DNA of 64,000 nucleotides, taken from contig OZ244721.1 of the NCBI GenBank assembly GCA_965219235.1, positions 868,001-932,000 on the forward strand. The letters run 5' to 3'. The translations under genes and the position numbers were made by a program. This DNA is from CBDHCC01 sp965219235. GTDB lineage: Bacteria; Pseudomonadota; Alphaproteobacteria; Sphingomonadales; Sphingomonadaceae. The notes under the pieces were generated by a model, which saw nothing but the letters and a program-made list of their open reading frames with translations, had not been told where the DNA came from and did not search any database. Shown here one piece after another: positions 54,045 through 64,000 of this stretch (positions are counted from its first letter, which is position 1; each line of letters starts with the position of its first letter).

Positions 54045-54625
54045 GGGCACACCTTCTGGTTCGAGGCGCCGCCCTGGCCGGCGTAGGGCTGGTTGCGGAG
54101 CACCGACACGGCGGTCAGCCGCTGCGTCGCCGGCAGGCCGAACATCGCCATCGGGAACAGGCGCTGGTAGGTGGCGGTGGCCGTGTACCGCACGAAGTCG
54201 TCGGCGCCGCCCTGGCCGATCCGGCCCCGATCCGCGTCCCAGACCCCGTTGCGGTTGTAATCGATGAAGCACTCGTCCGGATCGTATTCGTCGTTTTTGT
54301 TGTCGTCGTCGAACAGCTCCGGCTTTCCGATCTGGCTCACGGTGACGTAGTTCGTGCGATCGAAGGTCATCCGCGCCTGGCTCACGACCGTGTGGACCTG
54401 GTCGGCGACCCGCTGGTCGACGGCGCTCTGGTCGGCGGCGTTCTCCTCGATCGTGCCGGACCGCGCGGCCGCGTTCACCGCGCCGTCGAGCACCGACTGG
54501 ATGTAGGCCTGGAACGTCAGGTCCAGCAGACCGAAGATGAGGAGCAGCATGACCGGCGCCACGATCGCGAACTCGACCGCCGTCACGCCGTCGCGGTCGC
54601 GGCGGAGGGATCGCCGGCGCCTCAC
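54041..54625 (-). CDS. TadE-family pilus assembly protein
   Basis: A 194-aa pseudopilin-like protein: the TadE signature RDGVTAVEFAIVAPVMLLL lies close to the N-terminus, followed by LIFGLLDLTFQAY. The periplasmic part includes an acidic patch (ELFDDDNKNDEYDPDECFID) that could bind calcium. GTG 54625 overlaps the TadG-like stop (GTGA), and its own stop overlaps the next gene in the same way. Confidence 0.86.
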   Translation of the reverse strand: MRRRRSLRRDRDGVTAVEFAIVAPVMLLLIFGLLDLTFQAYIQSVLDGAVNAAARSGTIEENAADQSAVDQRVADQVHTVVSQARMTFDRTNYVTVSQIGKPELFDDDNKNDEYDPDECFIDYNRNGVWDADRGRIGQGGADDFVRYTATATYQRLFPMAMFGLPATQRLTAVSVLRNQPYAGQGGASNQKVCP

Positions 54626-56265
54626 TGCTCCAGCCTCAGGTCGGCGATGCGGGTCGCGATGCGGCGGAAGGTGTCGTTCAGTTCGTCGGCGTCGTTCGCC
54701 TCGAACGAGCGGCCCGTGTCGGCGCACTCCACCAGCCGCGTGTTGGACAGCGGCTCGCCGAACGCGATCGTCCAGACGTGGATGTCGTACTGCTTCTTGG
54801 CCAGATCGCACATCGCGAGGAAGCGCGCGTTGTGACGCGCGACAAGGTCATTCTTGGTGTGCTCGCCCCCGCCGACGCGCTCGTCGTGGCGTTCGAGGCC
54901 GTAGGCGGAATAGTCGTCGTCCTGGGTCGACATCTGACCGTCGGTCATGAAGATGATGTGCCGGGCGATCGGCAGCCCGTTGGGGCTCGACGTGTTGCGC
55001 GACGCCCAGAGGCCGGTGGGGGAGATCAGGCGCAGACCCCAGATCATGCCGAGATCGTGATAGGTGGACCCGCCCGCCGACAGGGTGTTGACGTAGGCGT
55101 CCACGTCGCCGGCCGACATCGTCCGGACCAGCTGACCCTTGGCGCGGGGACACTGCGCGCCGCTGCGTCGGTCGTTCGAGCGCCGTTCCAGGAACGTCTG
55201 GTCGGCAGCGCCGTCGCGCCGATAGGCCGCGTCCAGCTGCAGGCGCCATTCCTGCGGATCCGTGGAGCCGCCGTCGGTGTCCGGATCGAGGTCGAGGGCT
55301 TCGGCGGGAATCGGGTCGAAGTCCGCCGCGGCCACCGTCTGGCGCTCCTCGATGCACCCGGACCAGCTGAGCGGCCGCTGGTCCCGCTCAGCAAGGTTCT
55401 TGATGCTGTTGCCCGACCTCAGGCTGGTCACGTTCAGCGAGAGTCGCCGGTGCACATACCAGCCGGGCACGGTGCAGGTCCTGGCGGCGCTGTTCCAGGT
55501 GCCGTAGTTGTATTGGCATTCGGTCTGGTTGGGGGCGAGCGGACTGCCGGAGGCGAGGGTGCGGCTGCCGTCCACCCATCGGCGTGTGTGATATTCGTAG
55601 GTGCTGTCCACCGCGTTCGGGGACAGCGGCGTCAGCAGCGCTCCCACGTTGACGGTGCTGGTGTAGGCCACGAAGCCGTAGCGGATCTGGGTGTCCGGCC
55701 GCTTGGCGCTCTCCAGCACCTCGTGGAAGTCGCGCACCGCCTGCTTCAGCGCCGCGATGCGGGTCACGCCCGGGGTGCCGCTGCCTTCCGCCATCGACCC
55801 CGACGAGTCGAGCACGAACATGACGTCGGTGTTGGTGAGATCCAGCCGGGCGACGCAGTCCACCGCCAGCGACGCGCCCTGATAACCGATCACGTGGCCC
55901 AGCGTGGAGGGCAGGAAGGCGGTGGCGGTGCCCGACACCTCGTTGGTGATGGACGAGGTCGGGGTGAAGACGACGTCCTGCGCCCCGTACAGGCCGTCGG
56001 GATAGTTGATCGCGAAGAACTCGCGCGCCTCCGTCTCGGCGTCCGAACCGAACAGCGTGCCGCCCTGCGCCTTGCGGCCCGCCAGCACGCCGGCGTCGCA
56101 CGCCTGCTGCAGCCGCGACTTGGCCATGTAGTCGCGGCTGATGTCGATCGCGGCGCCCACGGCCGCCACCAGCGGCAGCACGGCGGCGGCCATGATCGCG
56201 AGCGCGTTGCCCGACGCGTCGCGCCGGAACCGGCGGAGCAGCGTCGAACGCGGGGAGGAGATCAT
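54622..56265 (-). CDS. TadG-like protein with von Willebrand A domain
   Basis: A 547-aa inner-membrane-anchored protein. The N-terminal TadG segment (RDASGNALAIMAAAVLPLVA, then AVGAAIDISRDYMAKSRLQQ) is followed by a VWA domain with an intact MIDAS motif DSSGSM near residue 190 and later HIIFMTDGQMST. It would belong to the Flp/Tad pilus machinery or a derived adhesion system. First gene of the operon with two TadE-like genes. ATG 56265 is preceded by GAAAGAG five bases upstream. Confidence 0.88.
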   Translation of the reverse strand: MISSPRSTLLRRFRRDASGNALAIMAAAVLPLVAAVGAAIDISRDYMAKSRLQQACDAGVLAGRKAQGGTLFGSDAETEAREFFAINYPDGLYGAQDVVFTPTSSITNEVSGTATAFLPSTLGHVIGYQGASLAVDCVARLDLTNTDVMFVLDSSGSMAEGSGTPGVTRIAALKQAVRDFHEVLESAKRPDTQIRYGFVAYTSTVNVGALLTPLSPNAVDSTYEYHTRRWVDGSRTLASGSPLAPNQTECQYNYGTWNSAARTCTVPGWYVHRRLSLNVTSLRSGNSIKNLAERDQRPLSWSGCIEERQTVAAADFDPIPAEALDLDPDTDGGSTDPQEWRLQLDAAYRRDGAADQTFLERRSNDRRSGAQCPRAKGQLVRTMSAGDVDAYVNTLSAGGSTYHDLGMIWGLRLISPTGLWASRNTSSPNGLPIARHIIFMTDGQMSTQDDDYSAYGLERHDERVGGGEHTKNDLVARHNARFLAMCDLAKKQYDIHVWTIAFGEPLSNTRLVECADTGRSFEANDADELNDTFRRIATRIADLRLEQ

Positions 56266-56365
56266 GGGCGCTCTTTCGTGGCTCGCGGCCTTTGACCGGC
56301 GGACGGTCGAAGGGCAGGAACGGGGGCATGGCGGACGAGTGGCTAAGGCGGGGTTGGGCAGCAGG

Positions 56366-56971
56366 GTGAACGCGGCGTTCACCACGAGCGGGCCGGAGGT
56401 GGCGCTCGCCCCCGCCTATGCCGGCCGCGACCGCGCGTGGCTGGGGGCGGCGCTGGCGCTCGACGCGCGCCTCGCCGGGCTGGCTCTGAGGCCCGGCGAC
56501 GCGGCGCTCGCCCGGCTGCGCATCCTGTGGTGGGAGGAGGCGGTCGGCGCGCTGGCCGCCGGATCGGACGGCGTGGACCCGCTGCTCGTGCGGCTGAGAC
56601 CCGGCCTCGTCGCCGACCCGACGCGCACCGGCCGCGTGACCGCGCTGACCGTGGCCTGGGATCGGCGCATCGGCACGGACCCGGCGAGCGCGGACATGGA
56701 GACCCTCGCCGCCGCGCGCGCGGCGCTGCTCCTGGACGGACGCGAGCACGCGGAGGCCGCGCGCGCGCTGGCGGGCCGCGCGCTGCTCGGCGATCCGGCG
56801 GCCGATACAGGCCGCGCCGAGACCTGGCTGGCCGAGGGGCTTCGCCGGCGCTGGCCCCGCGCCCTGCGCGCCCACCGCCTGCTCGCGCGCGCGGCGCTGA
56901 TGCGGCTGGAGGGCCGGAGCGAGCGGTGGATCGCGGCCCGGCTCATCGGCCTCGCGCTCACCGGCGGTTGA
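56366..56971 (+). CDS. Squalene/phytoene synthase-superfamily-like protein, short
   Basis: About 201 aa, alpha-helical. ALAPAYAGRDRAWLGAALAL and LRILWWEEAVGAL resemble the start of phytoene/squalene synthase-like proteins of the NDUFAF6 type, but the DxxxD substrate motifs are not visible and the protein is short. The start is uncertain: GTG 56366 is chosen because the longer frame from ATG 56264 would overlap the divergent TadG gene start. Enzymatic function is doubtful. Confidence 0.55.
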   Translation: MNAAFTTSGPEVALAPAYAGRDRAWLGAALALDARLAGLALRPGDAALARLRILWWEEAVGALAAGSDGVDPLLVRLRPGLVADPTRTGRVTALTVAWDRRIGTDPASADMETLAAARAALLLDGREHAEAARALAGRALLGDPAADTGRAETWLAEGLRRRWPRALRAHRLLARAALMRLEGRSERWIAARLIGLALTGG

Positions 56972-57028
56972 GGCTTGGCGAGCGCGGTCGCGGTGACCTA
57001 GAGGGGGTTGGGCGGGAGGGACTCTGAT

Positions 57029-57496
57029 ATGCGGATCGTGGCGTTGGTGATCGCCGGCCTGCTCGTGCTCGCGGGCGCCGCCCTGTGGGTGCAGAGCCGG
57101 GTCGAGAGCGGGGTGCCGGGAGAGGCGGCGGCGGTGGACGAGTGGGCGGCGGACGACGCGCCGGACCCGTTCGCCCCGCCACGCGGCGAGCGGCCGCAGG
57201 GCGGCTCGCGCGTGCCGCCGCTGCCGGCGGTCGCCAAGGCGACGAAGGAGCAGCGGCGCTTCGCCCGCTACGACCGCGACCGCGACGGGATCATCGGCCG
57301 CGACGAGATGCTGGGCAGCCGGGTCAAGGACTTCCGGACGCTGGACACCAACGGCGACGGCTTCCTGTCCTTCGAGGAGTGGTCGATCGCCACCGCCAAG
57401 CGATTCGACGGCGCGGACAGGGACCGTTCGAAGACGCTCACTCCGGCCGAGTTCGCCACGACCGCGCCCAGGCCGAGCGCGAAGTGTCGGTGCTGA
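57029..57496 (+). CDS. EF-hand domain protein, membrane-anchored or secreted
   Basis: A 155-aa protein with an N-terminal hydrophobic segment (IVALVIAGLLVLAGAALWV) and three EF-hand-like loops: DRDRDGIIGRDE, DTNGDGFLSFEE and a less regular DRDRSKTLTPAE. The first two look able to bind calcium. Between anchor and EF hands is a Pro/Arg-rich linker. GGGAGGG lies about eight bases before ATG 57029. Role unknown; probably periplasmic calcium sensing or binding. Confidence 0.85.
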   Translation: MRIVALVIAGLLVLAGAALWVQSRVESGVPGEAAAVDEWAADDAPDPFAPPRGERPQGGSRVPPLPAVAKATKEQRRFARYDRDRDGIIGRDEMLGSRVKDFRTLDTNGDGFLSFEEWSIATAKRFDGADRDRSKTLTPAEFATTAPRPSAKCRC

Positions 57497-57884
57497 GGTG
57501 ACGGGGTGGTTCCCGCGACCACCCTCCATTTCCCCCGGGATGTCCGAGGCAAGGACGCACCGGCCTGACACTTTCGCTTTTCCGAGCACCGGACGCGCAC
57601 CCGCGCGGGGCGGCGCCTGGTCGTGTCCGGCGTCCGGGTGGAACGAGCCGCGCTTGTGTGAACTTCGTCACCTTGTTCAGCTTGGATGGCGGTTGGCTGA
57701 ACGGCCGTGGTCTCCAGCCCTACAGCACCGCCACCGTCACCCTCACCGTCACCCTCACCCTTCCGCCGCTGACGCGGCTCCCTCCCTCCCCCAAGGGGAG
57801 AGGGACTCGGGGCGCGTCCCCTCTCCCCTTGGGGGAGGGACAGGGTGAGGGTGACCGGCGTGAGGCGATCGGAGCGTCTGCCGC
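57497..57884. repeat. Intergenic region with composite palindrome (family R4)
   Basis: A 388-bp gap between the convergent EF-hand gene and gyrA. 57746-57855 holds nested inverted repeats: outer arms GTCACCCTCACCCT and AGGGTGAGGGTGAC, inner arms with core TCCCTCCCCCAAGGGGAGAG and its complement (57783-57805 and 57818-57840). A short CACCGTCACCCT tandem repeat starts near 57732. No gene is supported in the remaining ~240 bp; a terminator role between convergent genes is plausible. Confidence 0.75.
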
Positions 57885-60650
<2,766 letters not shown>

Positions 60651-60744
60651 GTGGGGGGCTTTCGGTCGCGTGTGTGCGGGTGCGAAAGCCTAGCTGGTGC
60701 GGGGGGGGAATGCCAGTTTGGAGGGGGGCGTGACTGTCGTGGGA

Positions 60745-60888
60745 TCTCCCCTCCCTGCAAGGGAGGGGCTGGGGGTGGGTGCGAGCGCGGCAGCGCGAGC
60801 TGCGATGCCGGGAACAGGTGGCGACCTTCGCAGGCTCGCTGACGCTCGCCACCCACCCCCGACCCCTCCCTTGCCGGGAGGGGAGACG
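60745..60888. repeat. Palindromic repeat pair (family R3) between gyrA and the SDR gene
   Basis: The left arm (CTCCCTGCAAGGGAGGGGCT, then GGGGGTGGGTGCGAGCG) and the right arm (CGCCACCCACCCCCGACCCC, then TCCCTTGCCGGGAGGGGAG) form a long inverted pair, about 145 bp in all. It ends directly at the SDR gene stop codon and lies in the upstream region of gyrA. Confidence 0.8.
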
Positions 60889-61578
60889 CTAAGGCGCGAT
60901 CTCTCGCCCGTCCCAGCTCCACAATCGCCCGCTGTCAGTCGGCGTCAGCCCGTCGAGCACGGCCAACAGCTTGCCCGCGCTCTCCGCCGGGCTGAACAGT
61001 TCGCCCGGCTCGCGTCGCCCCGTGAACGGCGCGCTCAGCGCCGTCGCCACGGTGCCGGGGTGCAGCGCCACGCAGACCGCCTGCGGATGGGTGCGGGCCA
61101 GTTCGACCGAGGCGGTCCGCACCAGCTGATTGAGCGCCGCCTTGGACGCGCGATAGCCGTACCAGCCGCCCAGCCGGTTGTCGGAGATCGAGCCGACCTT
61201 CGCCGACAGCGCGGCGGCCACCGCGCGCCGGTCGCGCGGCATCAGCGGCAGCAGCGCCTTCAGCGCCAGCGCGGGGCCGGTCGCGTTCACCGCGAACTGG
61301 CGCGCCAGCCCGTCGGCGTCGAGCTCCCGCAGCGCGCGCTCCGGCCCGCGACCGCCCTCCCGCAGCACGCCGGTCGCCACCAGGATCAGCGTGGGCGGCG
61401 GACCGGCGGCGACGCGCCGGGTCAGCGCCTCCAGCGCCGCGGGATCGGTGATGTCGAAACCGTCCGCCGAGCGGCTGACCCGGTGGACGACGGCGTGGTG
61501 GCCGCCCGCCTCCACGGCGGCGGCCAGCGCCGCGCCGATCCCGCCGGACGCACCCAGGATGACGGCGGCGGTGTCCAT
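60889..61578 (-). CDS. Short-chain dehydrogenase/reductase (SDR) family protein
   Basis: A 229-aa classical SDR. The nucleotide-binding motif is GASGGIG at residues 9-15, the NAT segment follows near 97, and the catalytic YxxxK is YRASK at 141-145 with a serine at 124 or 129. The length and C-terminus resemble C-factor-like SDRs. The substrate is unknown. It runs toward gyrA on the same strand but is separated from it by the R3 repeat. Confidence 0.88.
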   Translation of the reverse strand: MDTAAVILGASGGIGAALAAAVEAGGHHAVVHRVSRSADGFDITDPAALEALTRRVAAGPPPTLILVATGVLREGGRGPERALRELDADGLARQFAVNATGPALALKALLPLMPRDRRAVAAALSAKVGSISDNRLGGWYGYRASKAALNQLVRTASVELARTHPQAVCVALHPGTVATALSAPFTGRREPGELFSPAESAGKLLAVLDGLTPTDSGRLWSWDGREIAP

Positions 61579-61727
61579 GGCCCGTGACCTAGCGGCGGCC
61601 GACCGCCCGGTTCAAGCGCGGTTCACGGCTTCGGAGCCAACCCGGCGGCTCGCGAGTTCAGCCACGACACCGTCGCGCCCGTCCGGGCCGCACGCACCGA
61701 TCGCCCACCACAGGAGAGTTCTTCTTC

Positions 61728-62969
61728 ATGATCACCCATCGCCTGCTCATCACCGCCGCCGGCGCGCTGGCCGCGCTCAGCCTGGCTCCTGCGGCTCCGG
61801 CGCTGGCGGCCCAGAAGAAGGCCGAGGCTCCCGAGGCGCCCAAGCGCGACCTGTCCAAGCCCTTCCTCACCGCGCTCGGCCCGTACCAGAAGGCGCTCGA
61901 GGCGAAGGACTACGCCACCGCCAGCGCCGCCGTGGAGGCCGCGCGCCCGCTGGCGAACAACGCCGACGAGCGCTACATCGTCGACCGCGTGGCGCTCGAC
62001 ATCGCCACCGCGCGGAACGACGCCGCGGCGCAGACGAAGGCGCTCACCGGCATCCTCGCCTCCGGCGCCGCCCCGGCCAAGGAGCAGGCGGTGTTCAACA
62101 CCAGCCTGGCGACCCGCGCCTTCGACGCGAAGGACTACGCGGCGGCGATGCGCTACGCCCAGGCGGCCAAGGCGGCCGGCGCCACCGACCCCAATCTCGA
62201 CCTGATCGTCGCCCAGGTCCAGGCCGGGCAGGAGAACTATCCCGACGCGATCCGGTCCTTTCGCGCGCTGATCGCCGCCGACGAGGCCGCCGGCCGCAAG
62301 GCGCCCGAGGGCTATTACAGCCGCGTGGCGCAGTACGCCTACAAGGTCGGCGAGCCGCAGGGCCTGAACACCGCGCTGCGCGACTGGATAAAGGCCTATC
62401 CCTCGCCAAAGACCTGGCACGACGCGGTGCTGACGTCGCTCGCGGTCGGCAAGTACGACCCGGGTGCCCAGCTCGACTACCTCCGCCTGCTGCGCGCCGC
62501 CGATGCGATGACGAAGGACGAGTGGCGCAGCTATGCGGAGCTCGCCTCCTACGCCAACCTGAACGGCGAGGTCGTGGCGGTCGTCGACGCCGGCAAGGCG
62601 GCGGGAACGCTCAACCCCTCCGACGTCCAGGAGTTCTACTCGCGCGCCAAGGCCAAATCGGCGGCGGATCGCGCGTCCCTGGTGAACGAGGCGAAGGCGG
62701 CCCCGTCCAAGACGCAGGCCCAGCCGATCGCGGCGGTGGCCGACGCATTGTCGGGCTATGGCGACTATGCCGCCGCGATCCCGCTCTACCAGTCGGCGCT
62801 TTCCAAGCCGGACGCGAACGCCGACGAGGTGAACACGCGGCTCGGCATCGCGCAGGCCCTGTCCGGCGACTACGCCGCGGCGAAGGCGAGCTTCGCCAAG
62901 GTGCGGGGCGCGCGCCAGCCGCTCGCCGGCTACTGGAGCCTGTGGGCCGACCAGCGCGCCGGCGCCTGA
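61728..62969 (+). CDS. Secreted alanine-rich helical repeat (TPR-like) protein
   Basis: A 413-aa protein with a clear signal peptide (RLLITAAGALAALSLAPAAP, cleavage likely after ALA near residue 27). The mature part is built of helical hairpins resembling TPR units, e.g. YQKALEAKDYATASAAVEAA and IPLYQSALSKPDANADEVNT. AGGAGAG lies about ten bases before ATG 61728. Probably periplasmic; function unknown. Confidence 0.78.
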   Translation: MITHRLLITAAGALAALSLAPAAPALAAQKKAEAPEAPKRDLSKPFLTALGPYQKALEAKDYATASAAVEAARPLANNADERYIVDRVALDIATARNDAAAQTKALTGILASGAAPAKEQAVFNTSLATRAFDAKDYAAAMRYAQAAKAAGATDPNLDLIVAQVQAGQENYPDAIRSFRALIAADEAAGRKAPEGYYSRVAQYAYKVGEPQGLNTALRDWIKAYPSPKTWHDAVLTSLAVGKYDPGAQLDYLRLLRAADAMTKDEWRSYAELASYANLNGEVVAVVDAGKAAGTLNPSDVQEFYSRAKAKSAADRASLVNEAKAAPSKTQAQPIAAVADALSGYGDYAAAIPLYQSALSKPDANADEVNTRLGIAQALSGDYAAAKASFAKVRGARQPLAGYWSLWADQRAGA

Positions 62970-62977
62970 AGGATCTC

Positions 62978-63006
62978 GGGCGGGTCCCTCGCGTCGGGAC
63001 CCGCCC
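62978..63006 (+). terminator. Hairpin after the TPR-like gene
   Basis: A perfect 11-bp stem GGGCGGGTCCC / GGGACCCGCCC with a seven-base loop, nine bases after the stop codon. No T-run follows directly, so it would be a rho-aided or weak terminator. Confidence 0.55.
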
Positions 63007-63122
63007 GGACCCGATGCCGCCCTGTCCCGTTTTGCAACGCGGCGTCCGGCGGGACTGGCCGCTGAGTCGGCCACCCTATAGGCCATGGCCCTCACGGCAA
63101 CGGGGCGGGCGAGAACGAGCGG

Positions 63123-64000
63123 GTGGCGCGATTCGACGACATGATCGACACGGTGGTCGCGCGCGCCGGCGGCAGCGCGGCGCTGCGGGCGGTCGGTTGG
63201 CAGCAGCTCGTCGATCTTCTCGCCCGCTCCCCCGAGGAGCCCGTCCAGGCGGAGCGGGCCTACGACGCGCTCGAGACGTGGCGGCCCGCCGCCTCCGCCG
63301 GCCGCCGCGCCCGGACCTGCGCCACGGTCGCCGACCGCCCGATGCCCGAGCGTCTGTTCGAGCATCTGGCGCTCGACGACCCCGCCATCGCGGCCCCGGT
63401 GCTGGTCTCCGCGCCGGTGCCGGACGGAGCGCTGATCGCGCTCCTCCCCCGGCTGAGCGGACCGGCGCGCGCCCAGCTTCGCAATCGGGCGCGCCAGTCC
63501 GACGCGCTGCGACGGGCGTTGGACGCCTATGGTCCGGCGGATCGCGCGCTGGAGACGGCGGCCGACCGCATCGACGACGCGACGGTGGCGGCGGAGACGG
63601 AGGACGCGCCGCCCGCGCCGGACCGCGCGCCGCGCGCGGACAGCGACGCCTCGCCGGTGACGATCCGCGCGCTCGTCGATCGCATCGACCGCTTTCGGCA
63701 GGTCCGTCCGCGCCGCGCCGCCGCGCCCGCCGAGCGCCCGCCCGCCCAGCGCCCGTCCCGGCGCGGCGCGGTCGCCCACTTCGCCTTCGAGACGGATCGT
63801 GGTGGGATCGTGCGCTGGACCGACGCCCCGGCGCGCGGTGCCGTGATCGGCCTCGCCCTGTCGGAAGCCGCCCTGGACGACGGTCCCGGCGTGGACGCCC
63901 CGGCGGCGGAGCTGTTCGGGCGGCGGGCACCGATCGCGGGCGCCCGGCTCGTCCTGCCGGCGGGTTCGCCGATGGCCGGCGTGTGGCGGTTCCACGCGAC
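63123..64000 (+). CDS. Probable PAS-type sensor histidine kinase, N-terminal part (partial)
   Basis: The frame from GTG 63123 (VARFDDMIDTVVARAG) stays open to the window end, 292 codons, with strong coding character. The N-terminal ~130 residues form a HEAT-like helical region (DDPAIAAPVLVSAPVPDGAL) reminiscent of DUF2336-like parts of sphingomonad sensor kinases, followed by an acidic/proline linker and a segment (VAHFAFETDRGGIVRWTDAP) that looks like the start of a PAS domain. The kinase domain would lie beyond base 64000, so the assignment is inferred. ATG 63141 is an alternative start. Confidence 0.6.
   Translation, partial: MARFDDMIDTVVARAGGSAALRAVGWQQLVDLLARSPEEPVQAERAYDALETWRPAASAGRRARTCATVADRPMPERLFEHLALDDPAIAAPVLVSAPVPDGALIALLPRLSGPARAQLRNRARQSDALRRALDAYGPADRALETAADRIDDATVAAETEDAPPAPDRAPRADSDASPVTIRALVDRIDRFRQVRPRRAAAPAERPPAQRPSRRGAVAHFAFETDRGGIVRWTDAPARGAVIGLALSEAALDDGPGVDAPAAELFGRRAPIAGARLVLPAGSPMAGVWRFHA

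Noticed and set aside
57727..57761. CACCGTCACCCT tandem units considered as a CRISPR or minisatellite
   Set aside because: Only about 2.5 copies and no spacers; it is part of the outer arm of a palindrome.

Overview
The window is high-GC (about 70 %) and gene-dense, and reads as an alphaproteobacterial chromosome of the Sphingomonas type (Sphingomonadales). The evidence is the gene order (amgK-murU-addB-addA-trxA; yqeY-dnaG-rpoD; carA-carB-greA; eno-ftsB-pdhA-pdhB), an E1-beta subunit that carries its own lipoyl domain, and dispersed palindromic repeats of the kind common between genes in sphingomonads. Taxonomy is inferred from protein and gene-order recognition only. No rRNA, CRISPR array, transposase or integrase was seen.

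Layout. 1-7.9 kb: end of amgK, then murU, addB, addA and trxA (muramic-acid salvage, double-strand-break repair, redox). 7.8-12.2 kb, minus strand: VOC-fold protein, AraC-type regulator, then argJ-GST-inositol phosphatase. 12.3-18.2 kb: secreted TonB-like protein, secA, lipoprotein prolyl oligopeptidase. 18.6 kb: tRNA-Asn(GTT). 18.7-26.8 kb: nadK, an EAL/degenerate-GGDEF protein, sdhE-mfd, recG. 26.9-29.9 kb: tyrS, a DOMON-like protein and a NamZ-type (DUF1343) muramidase homologue. 29.9-33.8 kb: an accessory patch around a vwa gene. 33.8-39.9 kb: moxR, a hypothetical gene, and the yqeY-dnaG-rpoD operon. 40.1-47.1 kb: carA, an inserted patch, carB, greA and a rhomboid protease. 47.2-49.1 kb: four small stress/membrane genes behind a candidate general-stress promoter, plus a DUF4170 gene. 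49.2-53.4 kb: eno-ftsB-pdhA-pdhB. 53.4-56.3 kb: a three-gene TadE/TadE/TadG operon. 56.3-64 kb: a phytoene-synthase-like protein, an EF-hand protein, gyrA, an SDR enzyme, a secreted repeat protein and the start of a probable sensor kinase.

Most of this is housekeeping. The unusual biology lies at two loci with the same architecture. At 29.9-32.4 kb a degenerate copy of the last ~49 codons of the vwa gene sits upstream in the sequence of the intact gene, with a small secreted-protein gene between them and a lower-GC orphan gene outside. At 41.4-42.5 kb a degenerate copy of the first ~34 codons of carB sits before the intact carB, with a PIN-toxin/antitoxin-like pair between them and another lower-GC orphan gene outside. 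In both, the cassette gene runs into the broken copy and takes its stop codon from it. This suggests a shared way of inserting cassettes at gene ends. In addition, a palindromic repeat of the intergenic type is inserted in frame inside carA, adding roughly 33 residues between its two domains.
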